Of a DNA stretch of 64,000 bases, positions 37,501 through 46,088 are shown one piece after another. Under the pieces are notes generated by a model that was given only the letters and a program-made list of their open reading frames with translations, was not told where the DNA came from and searched no databases. A program made the translations under genes and the position numbers. Source of the DNA: Stictocephala bisonia (lineage: Eukaryota > Arthropoda > Insecta > Hemiptera > Membracidae); assembly GCA_035578905.1 (NCBI GenBank), contig JAQJVL010000617.1:313501-377500 (forward strand). The letters run 5' to 3'. The stretch's first letter is position 1. Every line of letters begins with the position of its first letter.

Positions 37501-37837
37501 ATTCAATTCCTATACTTTGTTAACAGTAAGCATTACTACATGAAATTTTACCCGTGCCCATAGAAACTATTAAATTCCTATACTTTGTTAACAGTAAGCA
37601 TTACTACATGAAATTTAAACTCTAAACAAATTAGAGTACAAATCTTGAATCACAGGGATTATTTCTAGAAAATAACCTAACTAAATTAGAAAACTTCTCC
37701 CATTTTTAACCTGTAAGGATACTTTCAATAGGTACTTATATACTGACCCTTTTTAAATGAAGTTCCTTCAACTTTTTTAACCTTTCAGCATTTTTTTCAG
37801 CAAAAGTTAAACTTTTGCTACTACAACTGTTGTCCAT
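25416..37837 (-). CDS. SYF2: SYF2 pre-mRNA-splicing factor (complete, four exons)
   Basis: The gene encodes SYF2 (p29), a small helical protein of the NTC-associated spliceosome complex that acts in the nucleus during activation and catalysis of splicing. Minus-strand exons are 37837-37748, 34983-34843, 31246-30954 and 25581-25416; all have AG/GT borders and phases 0, 0 and 2 agree, giving 690 nt or 229 aa, close to the roughly 240 aa of animal orthologues. Landmarks are [25 protein letters not shown] across the first junction, [24 protein letters not shown], then [20 protein letters not shown], and the diagnostic tail [18 protein letters not shown] and [12 protein letters not shown]. The start at 37837-37835 is the first ATG of the exon and fits the family. 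No break is seen. Introns are heavily colonised by transposons, among them a same-strand LINE in intron 3. Confidence 0.97.
25640..29250 (-). mobile_element. 5'-truncated LINE (CR1/Jockey superfamily) with esterase, endonuclease and RT
   Basis: It lies in SYF2 intron 3 in the same direction as SYF2. The 3' end holds the closing codons ([20 protein letters not shown]) and an AATAAAAGGC tail. It is the largest LINE here and lacks its 5' end; the esterase already shows stops near 29180-29190. Coding content is described separately. Confidence 0.92.
25750..29240 (-). pseudogene. LINE polyprotein remnant: SGNH esterase - AP endonuclease - reverse transcriptase
   Basis: One frame runs from upstream of 29114 to 26355 with a single TGA at 28436-28434. 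In order: an SGNH/GDSL-type esterase ([10 protein letters not shown] ... DGVHLNRRG, the latter the Asp-x-x-His block), the endonuclease ([29 protein letters not shown]) and the reverse transcriptase ([24 protein letters not shown] in place of YADD). The end is broken: frame changes near 26355 and 26246 and another after 25968, plus a TGA close to [18 protein letters not shown]. The esterase joined directly to endonuclease in one frame is notable, because in CR1/L2 elements it is usually in ORF1. Confidence 0.88.
29285..29345 (+). repeat. tRNA-derived SINE-like fragment
   Basis: TAGTCTTGTGGTTAGCA resembles an internal A box and CTGGTTCAAATTATAG a B box, 33 bp apart, as in tRNA-derived SINE heads. 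It does not fold as a clean tRNA. It stands between the LINE and the MITE cluster. Confidence 0.4.
29460..29695. mobile_element. Foldback MITE, copy 1 (diverged)
   Basis: Inverted ends TTAGGAGAGATAGGTCATCA and GCCCTATCTCTCCTA match the ends of the well-preserved copy at 29746. The interior (AAGTCACAAATCTTCAGTTCCAC, then CTAAAGAAAGTG) is related to it. Confidence 0.7.
29746..30016. mobile_element. Foldback MITE, copy 2 (near-perfect hairpin, 270 bp)
   Basis: The two halves are inverted copies of about 125-130 bp around a tiny centre (GAGTAGAGAGAG near 29875). The ends are TATTGGAGAGATAGG and CCTATCTCTCCAATA. TAGTA precedes the left end and follows the right end, a likely 5-bp target duplication. 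It has no coding capacity. It could form a long hairpin in SYF2 intron 3 RNA. Confidence 0.88.
30246..30460. mobile_element. Foldback MITE, copy 3 (diverged), with inverted flanks
   Basis: It shares GACAAGTCCATTAACACC at the left and ACAACTTGTCTTCTTAG ... CATATCTCTCCTAA at the right with copies 1 and 2. The flank after it (AACTAATTTCTGGCATGGTG) is the inverted, diverged counterpart of the flank before copy 2 (GGGCACTAAGCCAGGAATTA), so the cluster is itself a larger inverted arrangement. Confidence 0.65.
30954..31246 (-). CDS. SYF2: SYF2 exon 3
   Basis: The largest exon, 293 bp, between TTGCTAG and GTGAGT, phase 0 in and 2 out. It carries [20 protein letters not shown], a Lys-rich patch (KKKKKV), [16 protein letters not shown], a Tyr/Lys-rich helix, [15 protein letters not shown] and SDLEKQ. 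It is the core of the SYF2 family. Confidence 0.97.
31691..31959. mobile_element. Tigger/pogo-like MITE, 269 bp
   Basis: The ends CAGTAAAAC / GTTTTACTG are inverted over 9 bp and TA flanks each side (31689-31690 and 31960-31961). Inside the left end, ATTAATCCAGC resembles pogo-type ends. It lies in SYF2 intron 2. Confidence 0.6.
32181..33564. mobile_element. Non-autonomous piggyBac-like element, 1384 bp
   Basis: Perfect TTAA flanks (32177-32180 and 33565-33568) and inverted ends CCCTATATAGGCC / GGGCCCATATAGGG. Inverted subterminal motifs TTTGGCCAAGGA and CTTGGCCAAATG support the two ends. The interior is AT-rich without a transposase. It occupies SYF2 intron 2. Confidence 0.75.
34432..34553 (+). 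repeat. G-rich tandem repeat, about 3.5 units of 36 bp, with quadruplex motifs
   Basis: Units start with TCAATAC at 34432, 34468, 34504 and 34539. The second unit contains four GGG runs separated by single T (34489-34503), an ideal G-quadruplex motif, and the first has GGG-T-GGG-C-GGG-T-GGG (34453-34467). The G-rich strand is the + strand, so SYF2 pre-mRNA would carry the C-rich complement. Confidence 0.85.
34843..34983 (-). CDS. SYF2: SYF2 exon 2
   Basis: This exon holds 47 codons between TTATAG and GTAAGT, phase 0 both sides. It reads [17 protein letters not shown], then [14 protein letters not shown], both strongly conserved in SYF2. Confidence 0.96.
36100..36950 (-). mobile_element. 5'-truncated LINE 3' end
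   Basis: The minus strand reads [20 protein letters not shown], then [20 protein letters not shown] and [12 protein letters not shown], the C-terminal part of a CR1/Jockey-type ORF2, and ends with a GGCCAATAAAATCATAAT-type tail. It lies in SYF2 intron 1, same strand as the gene. Confidence 0.7.
37482..37617 (+). repeat. Two-copy tandem duplication, 68-bp unit
   Basis: ACCCGTGCCCATAGAAACTA recurs 68 bp later, and the whole unit is repeated with one substitution, so the duplication is recent. It lies in SYF2 intron 1, about 130 bp from the donor of exon 1. Confidence 0.9.
37748..37837 (-). CDS. SYF2: SYF2 exon 1 with start codon
   Basis: This exon holds 30 codons beginning [16 protein letters not shown] and ending KELHLKR at AAAAGG/GTCAGT. 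It fits the N-terminal Lys/Glu-rich helix of SYF2. Phase 0 out. Confidence 0.93.
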
Positions 37838-38340
37838 CGTATTGAAAGAGTCCAATACTCCAATAAAGAATATTTAAGCTAGAACTGGAAATTACATATG
37901 TCTATGACATCTATGAAATTTAAATCAAGAAAAGAAAAATACGTCATGGATATACAGTACTTAATTGTAAACTGTGTTACAAAATAAGTTATAAATAAAA
38001 AACAAAGACTGTTAAGACAGTCTGACTGGAATGGCGAATGACAGTGACAGTCGTGCCTCGTAGTGACAGATGACAACTGACAAGACAGATTTGATTCATT
38101 TGTTACAACAATTTAAATCAGCTGTGTTAATTTGTGCGTATCAGTGCCTTTTTTTAATATATTTAATATTAATATTTTTCTTAAATAGTTTTATTATTTT
38201 TAATTATGTTTTCTCGTTTATTTTGAAATAAGTGTTCAAAATGAGTTTGATTAGGCGTTCCTTTGTTATTATTTATTTGATTTATTGACTTATTATTTAT
38301 TTGATTGATTTATTATTTATTTATTGACTCTTCATAATAA
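37838..38340. other. Upstream region of SYF2, promoter not resolved
   Basis: It should contain the SYF2 5' untranslated region and promoter. No TATA box or clear initiator can be singled out in this AT-rich sequence. A short inverted pair GACTGTTAAGACAGTC lies near 38009. Confidence 0.4.
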
Positions 38341-38343
38341 GGG

Positions 38344-39721
38344 AAGCAAGACAGAATGTAATAACTATTGACCCATATCATTACTTCCTACCTTTTCCAA
38401 AATATTTGAAAAATTATTTGCTGAGAGTCTTGTTTCGTTCTGTTTTAAGAATAACATCTTTTCCCCTAACCAATTTGGTTTTACAAGGGGGAGGACAACT
38501 GTTGACGCAATTCACCATGTGGTTTCCTTTTTGGTTGAGGCACTTGATTCAGGGGAATTGTCTTTAGCAATATTTTGGGACCTCGCTAAGGCATTTGACA
38601 CTGTCGTTCGTAAGATCTTACTAAGGAAACTTTATAAATTGGGTGTTAGAGGGGTCGCTTTGTCGTGGATTGCTTCTTACTTGAGTGGAAGGACCCAAAC
38701 TGTTCAAATGCCCTATACGGATGGTACTGGCTGTCGGCGATCTATGAATTCTTCAATATCCAATATTGACATAGGCGTTCCTCAGGGATCTGTTTTGGGT
38801 CCACTCCTTTTCCTCCTTTTTATTGTTGACTTGCCTGATTGTATATCTGAACTTTTTGCTGAGATTTGTCTTTATTGTGATGACACCGAGGTTTCTCTGA
38901 AGGCAAAAACCATTAAGGATCTTGTGGCGAGAGTCTTTGGTGAGTGTGAGAAGATTATCCAGTGGTTTGTTGACAATAAATTAATTATCAATAGCACAAA
39001 AACGAAGGTAATGAATTTCTCTATATCTAACTCAAAAGAAAATAGTCAATCTTCCTACTTGATTGGAAATAATGTGATCGACGTTTGTGACTCAACAAAG
39101 TTTCTTGGCATATGGATAGATAAACATTTGAAGTTTGGTGATCACATTGATTATGTTTGCAATAAGCTGAGCTCTGGCATATTTGTTTTGAGGAATTTGG
39201 CTGCTTTCGCTGATTCTAAGGTGCTTCTTACTGCATATTATGGGATGATATTTCCACATTTATCATATGCTGTTGCAATTTGGGGGAGTGAATGTTTTCG
39301 AACTAATTTCGTTTTTAAACTACAAAAGAAAGCAGTGAGGATAGTTTTTAACTTACCGTACAGGGCATCTTGCCGTCAAATCTTCAAGCAGAAAAAAATA
39401 TTAACTTTTCCTTGTTTGTACATGTTCAATTGTGTCACTTTTGTAAAGAAACACCCTCAAATGTTCCGCGTTGATCACAAGCAAAGTAGGTACAACCTCA
39501 GGCCAACAAATAATGTTGACATTCCTTCTCACAAAACAAGTTTCTTTGAAAGACACCTAAGATACCGAGGGGCCCAGCTCTTCAATGCACTGCCTGAGAC
39601 TCTTAAAGCGGATGGCGATGTGGGAAGGTTTGAGAGGGGGGCAAGAAGCATGTTCCTTGAAAAGGCCTTCTACAGTGTCGGGGATTTTTTGTCCACCTCT
39701 CCTCCTGTAAACAGTAATTAA
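38344..39721 (+). pseudogene. LINE reverse transcriptase fragment (about 400 aa intact)
   Basis: Before 38519 the reading continues upstream (ISLLPTFSKIFEKL, SPNQFGFTRGRTTVDAIHHV) with one TAA. From 38519 it is open for 400 codons: [51 protein letters not shown], then LYCDDTEV at the catalytic site. The usual Tyr-Ala-Asp-Asp is Tyr-Cys-Asp-Asp. The C-terminal part (KFLGIWIDKHLKFGDHIDYV; YNLRPTNNVDIPSHKTSF; RHLRYRGAQLFNALP) is intact. It lacks the endonuclease, so it cannot be autonomous. Confidence 0.9.
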
Positions 39722-39905
39722 GAGACGGCCACCTAAATAAATTGTAATCGAGTCTTTAGTTTATTAAGGATACTGTTAATTATTTTATTGTTCTTTGTTT
39801 TTGTAAATATTATGTATATCATGTATAGCATGTATATTATGATAATTTGACGCAATTATGCAGAGGTATTTCTGTTATCAATAAAGATATTCTGATTCTG
39901 ATTTA
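38344..39905 (+). mobile_element. 5'-truncated LINE with reverse transcriptase
   Basis: It begins inside the reverse transcriptase and ends in AATAAAGATATTCTGATTCTGATT, a tail typical of insect LINEs. It lies between SYF2 and PPIL4. Confidence 0.9.
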
Positions 39906-39944
39906 AAAGTGTTCTAGCCATTAAATAGTCGTTTTCAGAGTTTG

Positions 39945-40287
39945 TTTACATTAAGCCTAGGTTAGGCTATTTTCCTAACAATGAAAGAACTTCCACGTAC
40001 GTCTAATACATTTTGTCCAAAAATTGTGACCACTCATTCTTATAATGAACACAAATACTCACTCAATCAACACAAAACCAATTCAACTTCTATCTTTTCA
40101 AATTCTATACTTATACAAGTCTGTTTGTTTTGCTCATATATTTATAAATGTTATTTATTTGAAACTTGAATATTTATTGTATCTAGCTCTAGTTAGCATT
40201 CTCTCTAGCATGTTTTAGAATTATTATATAAATTGTAAAGGAATAACACTGTGGCTTTGCCGTTGGAAAGATAAATAAATAAATAAA
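39945..40287 (+). mobile_element. LINE 3' untranslated fragment with AAATA-rich tail
   Basis: It ends GTGGCTTTGCCGTTGGAAAG followed by ATAAATAAATAAATAAA, a common ending of insect LINE copies, just before the next element begins. The coding part is not recognised. Confidence 0.5.
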
Positions 40288-40329
40288 CTCCTACTTCATC
40301 TGACTTCCGTACTTCCCCACAAGCATCTG

Positions 40330-41400
40330 ACCTAAGTGATGACGTCCCTTGGCAAGTAATGTCCCAAAAGAATAAGAGAATATACTGTAATCCTAATACT
40401 GTCAGCGACCAGAAAAAGTGTCGACCTAACTCTTATGTAAATTCAGGTAACAAGAGTATAGATATACTAATATCTAATAAATTTACCATTCTGGCTGAGG
40501 AAGACAATAATACCATAGAAGAACCGTCTTCTAACGAGGCCAAAAAGGAGCCTAAACCAAACCTCTCCCAATGTTTAATCCAGATGTTCAAAATGTAACT
40601 ACAATGGTACAAGTTATTGAATTAGTTCTAACCAGAGATGAATACTTTTACAAATGTTTACCCAACAATAAGATAAGGATCACTCCTCTTACATCTGATG
40701 TCTAAGGTAAATTAGTCAGAAAACTTTCAGAGCTGAATGTTAGCTTCCACACATTTCAATTAAAACAAGAAAGAGCTTTCCGTACAGTTTTTTTTAAAAA
40801 TGCACTATTCAACGGATCCTGCTGACATTAACACTGCCATTAATGCTTACTGACACAACGTAAGGAATGTTTAAAATGCTCGTAGTGCCAAAACAAAAAC
40901 TCCCTTAGGTATGTTATTCGTTGATTTAGAGCCAGCTAAAAATAACAAAGATATTACGATATCGAATTTTTGTTAAATGCTAAAGTTAAGTTTAAGCCTC
41001 CTTATAAAAAATAATATTTTTCAGTGCAAGAAGTGCCAAAGATATGGCTATTCTAAGTCATATTGTTGGTATCCCGTCCGGTGTGTTAAATGTGGTTCAA
41101 ACCATGAAACTAGTGCTTGTACTAAGTCTAAAGATACCTCACCTAAGTGTGTGCTACGTAATGGAGACCATTCCGCAAACTACAAAGGTTGTAATATCTA
41201 CAAAAATGTGAAAAATAAAATGTTTCAACCTTTGAGACAAAAGTCTCTTACCTCGCATACAACAGATGGTACAGTAAATCTGAGACACCATTGCCTCCCA
41301 CTACACATGAAAATAATCACGCTAATGAGTCAGTATCTTATGCTCAAGCAACAAAAAATGGGCCAAATTCCTCCATAGGAAATGAATGATTAATCTTTAC
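40330..41400 (+). pseudogene. Jockey-type gag (ORF1) remnant with zinc knuckles
   Basis: In changing frames it reads the gag features: HTFQLKQERAFRTVF, TPLGMLFVDLEPAKNNKDI and then zinc knuckles (CKKCQRYGYSKSYCWYPVRC; CVKCGSNHETSACTKS; ANYKGCNIYK). These are the PRE_C2HC and CCHC modules of Jockey/insect LINE ORF1 proteins. One knuckle Cys-to-Arg change (CVLRNGDHSANYKGC) and stops near 40700 and 40970 show decay. Confidence 0.85.
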
Positions 41401-41499
41401 CCAAGTTATAAATTCTGTTTTTGAAAAAATTGAAACCCTCCTAACACAGCAAACGCAACAGGTTGGAACCCTCATTAGCCTGTTAACAACAGTTATTTA

Positions 41500-43515
41500 T
41501 AAATTAAAATGAATTATTTTATCAGAGTGGAATGCCAACAACTTGATTAAACATAATCAAGAAATGCAATTTTTCATATCAACTTACAAGCTAGATATAT
41601 TATTAATATCTGAAATACACTTCACTGGTATAACTTTCTTTAAAATTCCTAACTTTTCAATTTATAGTTCAAATCACCCTGATAAAACTGCTCATGGTGG
41701 TTCTGCTATTTTGATACGAAACACTATTAAGCATTATGAACTTCCAAGTTACCAGTTTGACCATATTCAGTCTTCAAGTATTGTTGTAGAAGATTGGACT
41801 GGTCCTCTGACAATATCTTCAGTTTACTGCCCACCAAGACATAACATCACCAATGTGCAATTAACGATATGTCTTTGACTCCTTGGGCCCTCGGTTAATT
41901 TCTGGTGGAGACTACAACACTAAGCATCAAACGTAGGGATCACGGCTTAACAATCATAGAGGTCAACAGTTACTACAAAGAAATAATACTTTTAATATGG
42001 ATGCTATTTCGACAGGGGAACCCTACATACTGGCCTAGCGACCCACAAAAACTTCCATATATTATCTTAGGTGTTTTATTAGGAAAGGTATTTGTAACAA
42101 TTATTTAAAAATAGTCTTCCCTCGATCTACACTCAGACCATTCCCCTATTATTTTAACAATCAGTTCTTCTGTAATCAACAAAAAAACTCCTCCAACTTT
42201 TTGTGACAAATTCACCAATTGGAACATGTTTCGAAAGACTTTTTATGAAATATCTAAGCTTAATATTCCACTGAAAACATATGAAAATATTGATAACGCA
42301 ATTGAATCATTTAACGTATCTCTACATGAAGTGGCTTGGAAAGCAACGCCCAGTCTTCCACAAAAACCTACAATTCATCCAGTACTTACTTGTACGGAAG
42401 AATTGGCAGAAAAACGCCGTTTGCGAAGAATTTGGCAAAGTTCAAGGATTCGATAAAACAAATATAAACAAGGCCTCTTAACAACTAAAAAGATTGATAA
42501 AATCTATAAAAGACAAATGGTTTAACGAATTTTGTTCGTCACTTTCTCCTTTTGAAAACAGTGCCTATTCGTCATGGAAAGTCACTAAAGCTTTGAAACG
42601 ACCAAATACTCCCTCCAATTTTGAAACTGGATGGCACCTGGGCCAAAACTAATAAAGAATATGGTGGGCTATTTGCTGAACATTTTCGTAATGTTTTCAA
42701 ATAGCATCAAAATCCTCTTATCGGAAATGACGACATTTTGGAATTGGAACTCTCCGACTCTATTGAGCTTTCCAATAGATATTTTTAAGCCATCTGAAGT
42801 AAAAAACGTCATACTTAATGAAATTATTCCAAATAAAGCACCAGGATATGACTTGATAACAGGCAGAATTTTCAAGGAACTATCTAGAAAGGGTTTTATT
42901 TTGCTGACAATGATCTTTAACGCAGTTTTAAGATTAGAGTACTACCCCTCTCAATGGAAAGTGGTGAACATAGTTTTAATACAAAAACCTGGCAAGCCTG
43001 CTCATGAAATTACATCATGTTGGCCAATCAGCCTTCTTCCATTGATGTCTAAGGTCTTTGAGAAGCTTTTGCTTAAAATGATGAAGCCTCTGATGAAATT
43101 GACGCTATACCACACCACCAGTTGGTTTCCTTCAATGTCATTTAATATTAGAACAGGTACATAGGATTGTAAATGTTATAAGCCAGAGTTTAGAGACTGG
43201 AAAGTACTGTTCAACAGCTTTTTTTGACATTAGTCAAGCTTTTGACACAGTGTGGCCACATCAGGGCCTTCTTTTCAAGATTAAATCTTCATTGCCACAT
43301 TCGTACTACAACCTTCTCGTCTTATCTGAAAAATAGGTACTTCCAAATTAAGGAGTGGCTCAAGGAAGTGTGCTTGGGGCCGTATTATATACGTTATTCA
43401 CAGTCGATCCTCCAATGAGCCCAGGAGTGACGGTTGCAACATTCGCTGATGACACAACGTTCCTCGTCTCCCATGAAGATCCAATTGTTGCATCTCAAAT
43501 ATTGCAGTCTTTATG
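41500..43515 (+). pseudogene. Jockey-type ORF2 remnant (endonuclease - reverse transcriptase)
   Basis: The endonuclease start is WNANNLIKHNQEMQFFISTY and LDILLISEIHF; AHGGSAILIRNTIKH and SSVYCPPRH follow. The reverse transcriptase shows NKAPGYDLITGRIFKELSRK, PSQWKVVNIVLIQKPGKP, SLLPLMSKVFEKLL, FFDISQAFDTVW, AQGSVLGAVLYTLF and ATFADDTTFLVSHEDP. At least five frame changes or stops interrupt it. Confidence 0.85.
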
Positions 43516-43770
43516 TAAGGAACATCTTCGATCTGTTTCACCTGATGTCTGGAAAAGATGTATTAAACATGCGGAAAACATTGGAAATGACTAAAGTGAG
43601 AAAGACCATTTAAATGACGAAGTACATGTTGAGCATGCAATAGTGAACCTTAAAACTCTGATTCATTTGATTTTTCTGATAATGATCTATAGACTGAAAG
43701 TAAATTATGTTGTATTTATTGCATATACCTGTAAATATTCAAGAAACCGTTGTAAATAATAAAATGTATT
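43516..43770 (+). pseudogene. DDE transposase C-terminal fragment fused to the LINE remnant
   Basis: Directly after the RT fragment the frame reads VSPDVWKRCIKHAENIGND, a stop, then SEKDHLNDEVHVEHAIVNLK. The W-x4-H...E-x-D...VE..IINL pattern resembles the C-terminal end of IS630/mariner-like or related DDE transposases found in insects, not a LINE. The assignment is from memory of that pattern. Confidence 0.45.
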
Positions 43771-43774
43771 AATC

Positions 43775-46010
43775 GACAATCCCTATACCATTTTTAAACC
43801 TGCCGTTGACAGTCCAAAGCCCTCATGACAAAAAGTTGATGAAACTTTAAAGAATACAGCAAACGGGAGTTTTAACAGCGACAGTCAGAGGCACCATGCC
43901 GTTGGAGCGAATACGTGGCAACGTCGCAGGGCTTGATGACGTCGTTAACGGCTGACTACACAAACCCGACTCTATCAAATAAACATCAATTAAAAATCGC
44001 TGATCAACATTTAATGTTGGAGACAGTTTCATTTGGTTTGCATGAATCAAGTCGATACCAGCAGTACCAAATTATACTGAGTTCCAGTTTTTACAGCCGA
44101 ATTAAAGTTAATCCACAAAAATTACAAGATCTTAAAATATAATTAAATTAAAATTTTGAAATTTCAAGGTAACGTTTGAAAACTATTGACAAAGCTTTGA
44201 TAAAGGTTTTATTTATATCAAACTTCAATTCAATTTTTTATGATTTTTTAAAAAGTTGATAGATCGTTAAGGCATTGCGAAAAAGCCGGTACTTTTTATA
44301 AACAATCGCTAATAAAAATTTGTTAACTAGTTATACAAATTATTTGACAGACATGGTTCAACGCACAACTAAATTCTCTATAATACAAAAAATAGTCATG
44401 TAATTACCATTGTTCATCTTGGTACAGTGTCTTTGTAAACTCGGGTCTACATACTTTTGAAATTGAGAATAGGCCAAAACCATTTTGTTCAGCTATTATG
44501 TTCTTTGAAGAAAATGCTAACACATCTAAAACTATGCTCTCAAAGATTTTCGCAACTGATAACTGAATGACAACATTGCGTTGCCTATAGTTGCGAACGT
44601 CACCTATATCACCATCTGTGTCTAGGAGTTATATATAATGTCTTAAGATTACTAATGAAATGCCTTTTTTATCGGTAGATTGAACAGAATAATTGTAAGA
44701 TGTAGAGAAATTTAACTAGGACAGTATTAAGTATCTTAGGTGGTGTTGAATATGGACCTGTATCTTCCCTTTTTACCTACTTGGCTATTATATTTTCGAT
44801 ACAATTTTATTTATTGAAACCGTATCAAAATACAATTTATTTGATGTCCTCATTTGCTTCTTGAATAAACATTATTTATATAATTATTTTAAAAATGTTC
44901 CGTTAAAGCTTGTTGGTCTTGACTAACAAAAATCAAAAGAACATTCAGCTTCATCGGGCTCATGTGATAAAAGGCAAAGAGTACCAACTGATCAGATGAG
45001 ATAATATTGAGGTTAATTGTTTGTCAGTCGTGGCTACTGGCTCAAACATATTGAAAGTAAGTTCTGTTGGTTGTGCTTAAATTTAGTTTAATCTTTGTAC
45101 CATTAAATAAGTCTTGTATCAAACTTGTTATGAACAAGTAAGTTGTTATTTCTTTTTAAAGTTCGTTAAATTTTATGATTTTTGCCATTCAGGTGGATGG
45201 ATTGTCTGATGAATAAATTTACACTTTACATAATAATTCTAGGCATAATTTTCTCTTGCTTATAAAATATTAATTTAAACTCCTATAAATGGTGTGAAAA
45301 AAAGATTGATTGCTTGCTTGGATTATTTTATGACGATTTATGTAGATACATTGTGATAATTTAGTTTACCTGTTGTTTTTTAGTTAAAAGACAATTGAAA
45401 ACCCATATTAGCCAAATTTTAAACTATTAGAACATTTGTTGGGAGAAAATTGAATTTACTATCCGAAATTTTATTTTCTATCACTTCAGAATTTTACATT
45501 TTAGATATGACACATAAGAGAGTACCTACTTTCTTAACACAAGAGGTTGTTGGAAGTTAATTTACTCTTGATCATTATTAGGACAAAACCACATTTAATT
45601 TTCTAGACTTGTGCCAAAAATATATTTCCTCTTTTACTGACTGTACTTATACAATCCTAATCCCCAACATGTATGGGAAGATAGTGTTTCATGTTGTCAA
45701 ATCGGAATGTTTGAATGCACTTCCAGGCATTCCAGCTCAGTGGTTTGAGAGTGCACTTTGTTATCATTGTCAATGCCCAACCGTACCTAACCTAACCTTT
45801 GCACACACACTAGGTCCTGTTGCCTTGTTCTTACTCACATAAAACTAAGTTTTTGTGAGTAAAAGATTAAATTGGGTTATGTAGGATAAAGGTTTAAACA
45901 TATTCCTGCCTCTTGATTGTCACCAACACATTTTGATTAAAACCATTTATGTTATAGTGTTGTAATGGGAGCAGCTACTTAACTACTATATTCCACATCT
46001 AGTAGTGGAT
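43775..46010. other. Intergenic sequence upstream of PPIL4
   Basis: AT-rich. A GC-richer patch at 43850-43960 has no recognised product. A segment near 45731-45760 (AGCTCAGTGGTTTGAGAG) resembles a tRNA A box without a B box, probably an eroded SINE. The promoter and 5' untranslated region of PPIL4 must lie towards the right end, but no core element stands out. Confidence 0.4.
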
Positions 46011-46018
46011 CATTGATA

Positions 46019-46088
46019 ATGGCAGTAGTAATTGAGACTACGATTGGGGACTTTACAGTTGACCTCTTTGTGGAAAGCCGACCTCAAG
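46019..46088 (+). CDS. PPIL4: PPIL4 exon 1 with start codon
   Basis: The first ATG (46019) opens [20 protein letters not shown] then RPQ; the donor is CAAG/GTTAGT, phase 1. The same start is used in vertebrate PPIL4 (MAV...ETT.GD). The intron that follows is 6.4 kb and holds an antisense LINE. Confidence 0.94.

Larger units (their letters stand above)
40290..43515 (+). mobile_element. Jockey-like LINE, gag plus pol, decayed
   Basis: It contains both gag and endonuclease/reverse transcriptase remnants in the order of a Jockey-clade element, all with stops and frame changes. The RT stops short after the FADD motif, where the sequence changes to a transposase tail. Confidence 0.85.

Noticed and set aside
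45725..45800. Possible tRNA gene
   Set aside because: Only an A-box-like sequence is present; no B box and no acceptor stem pairing.
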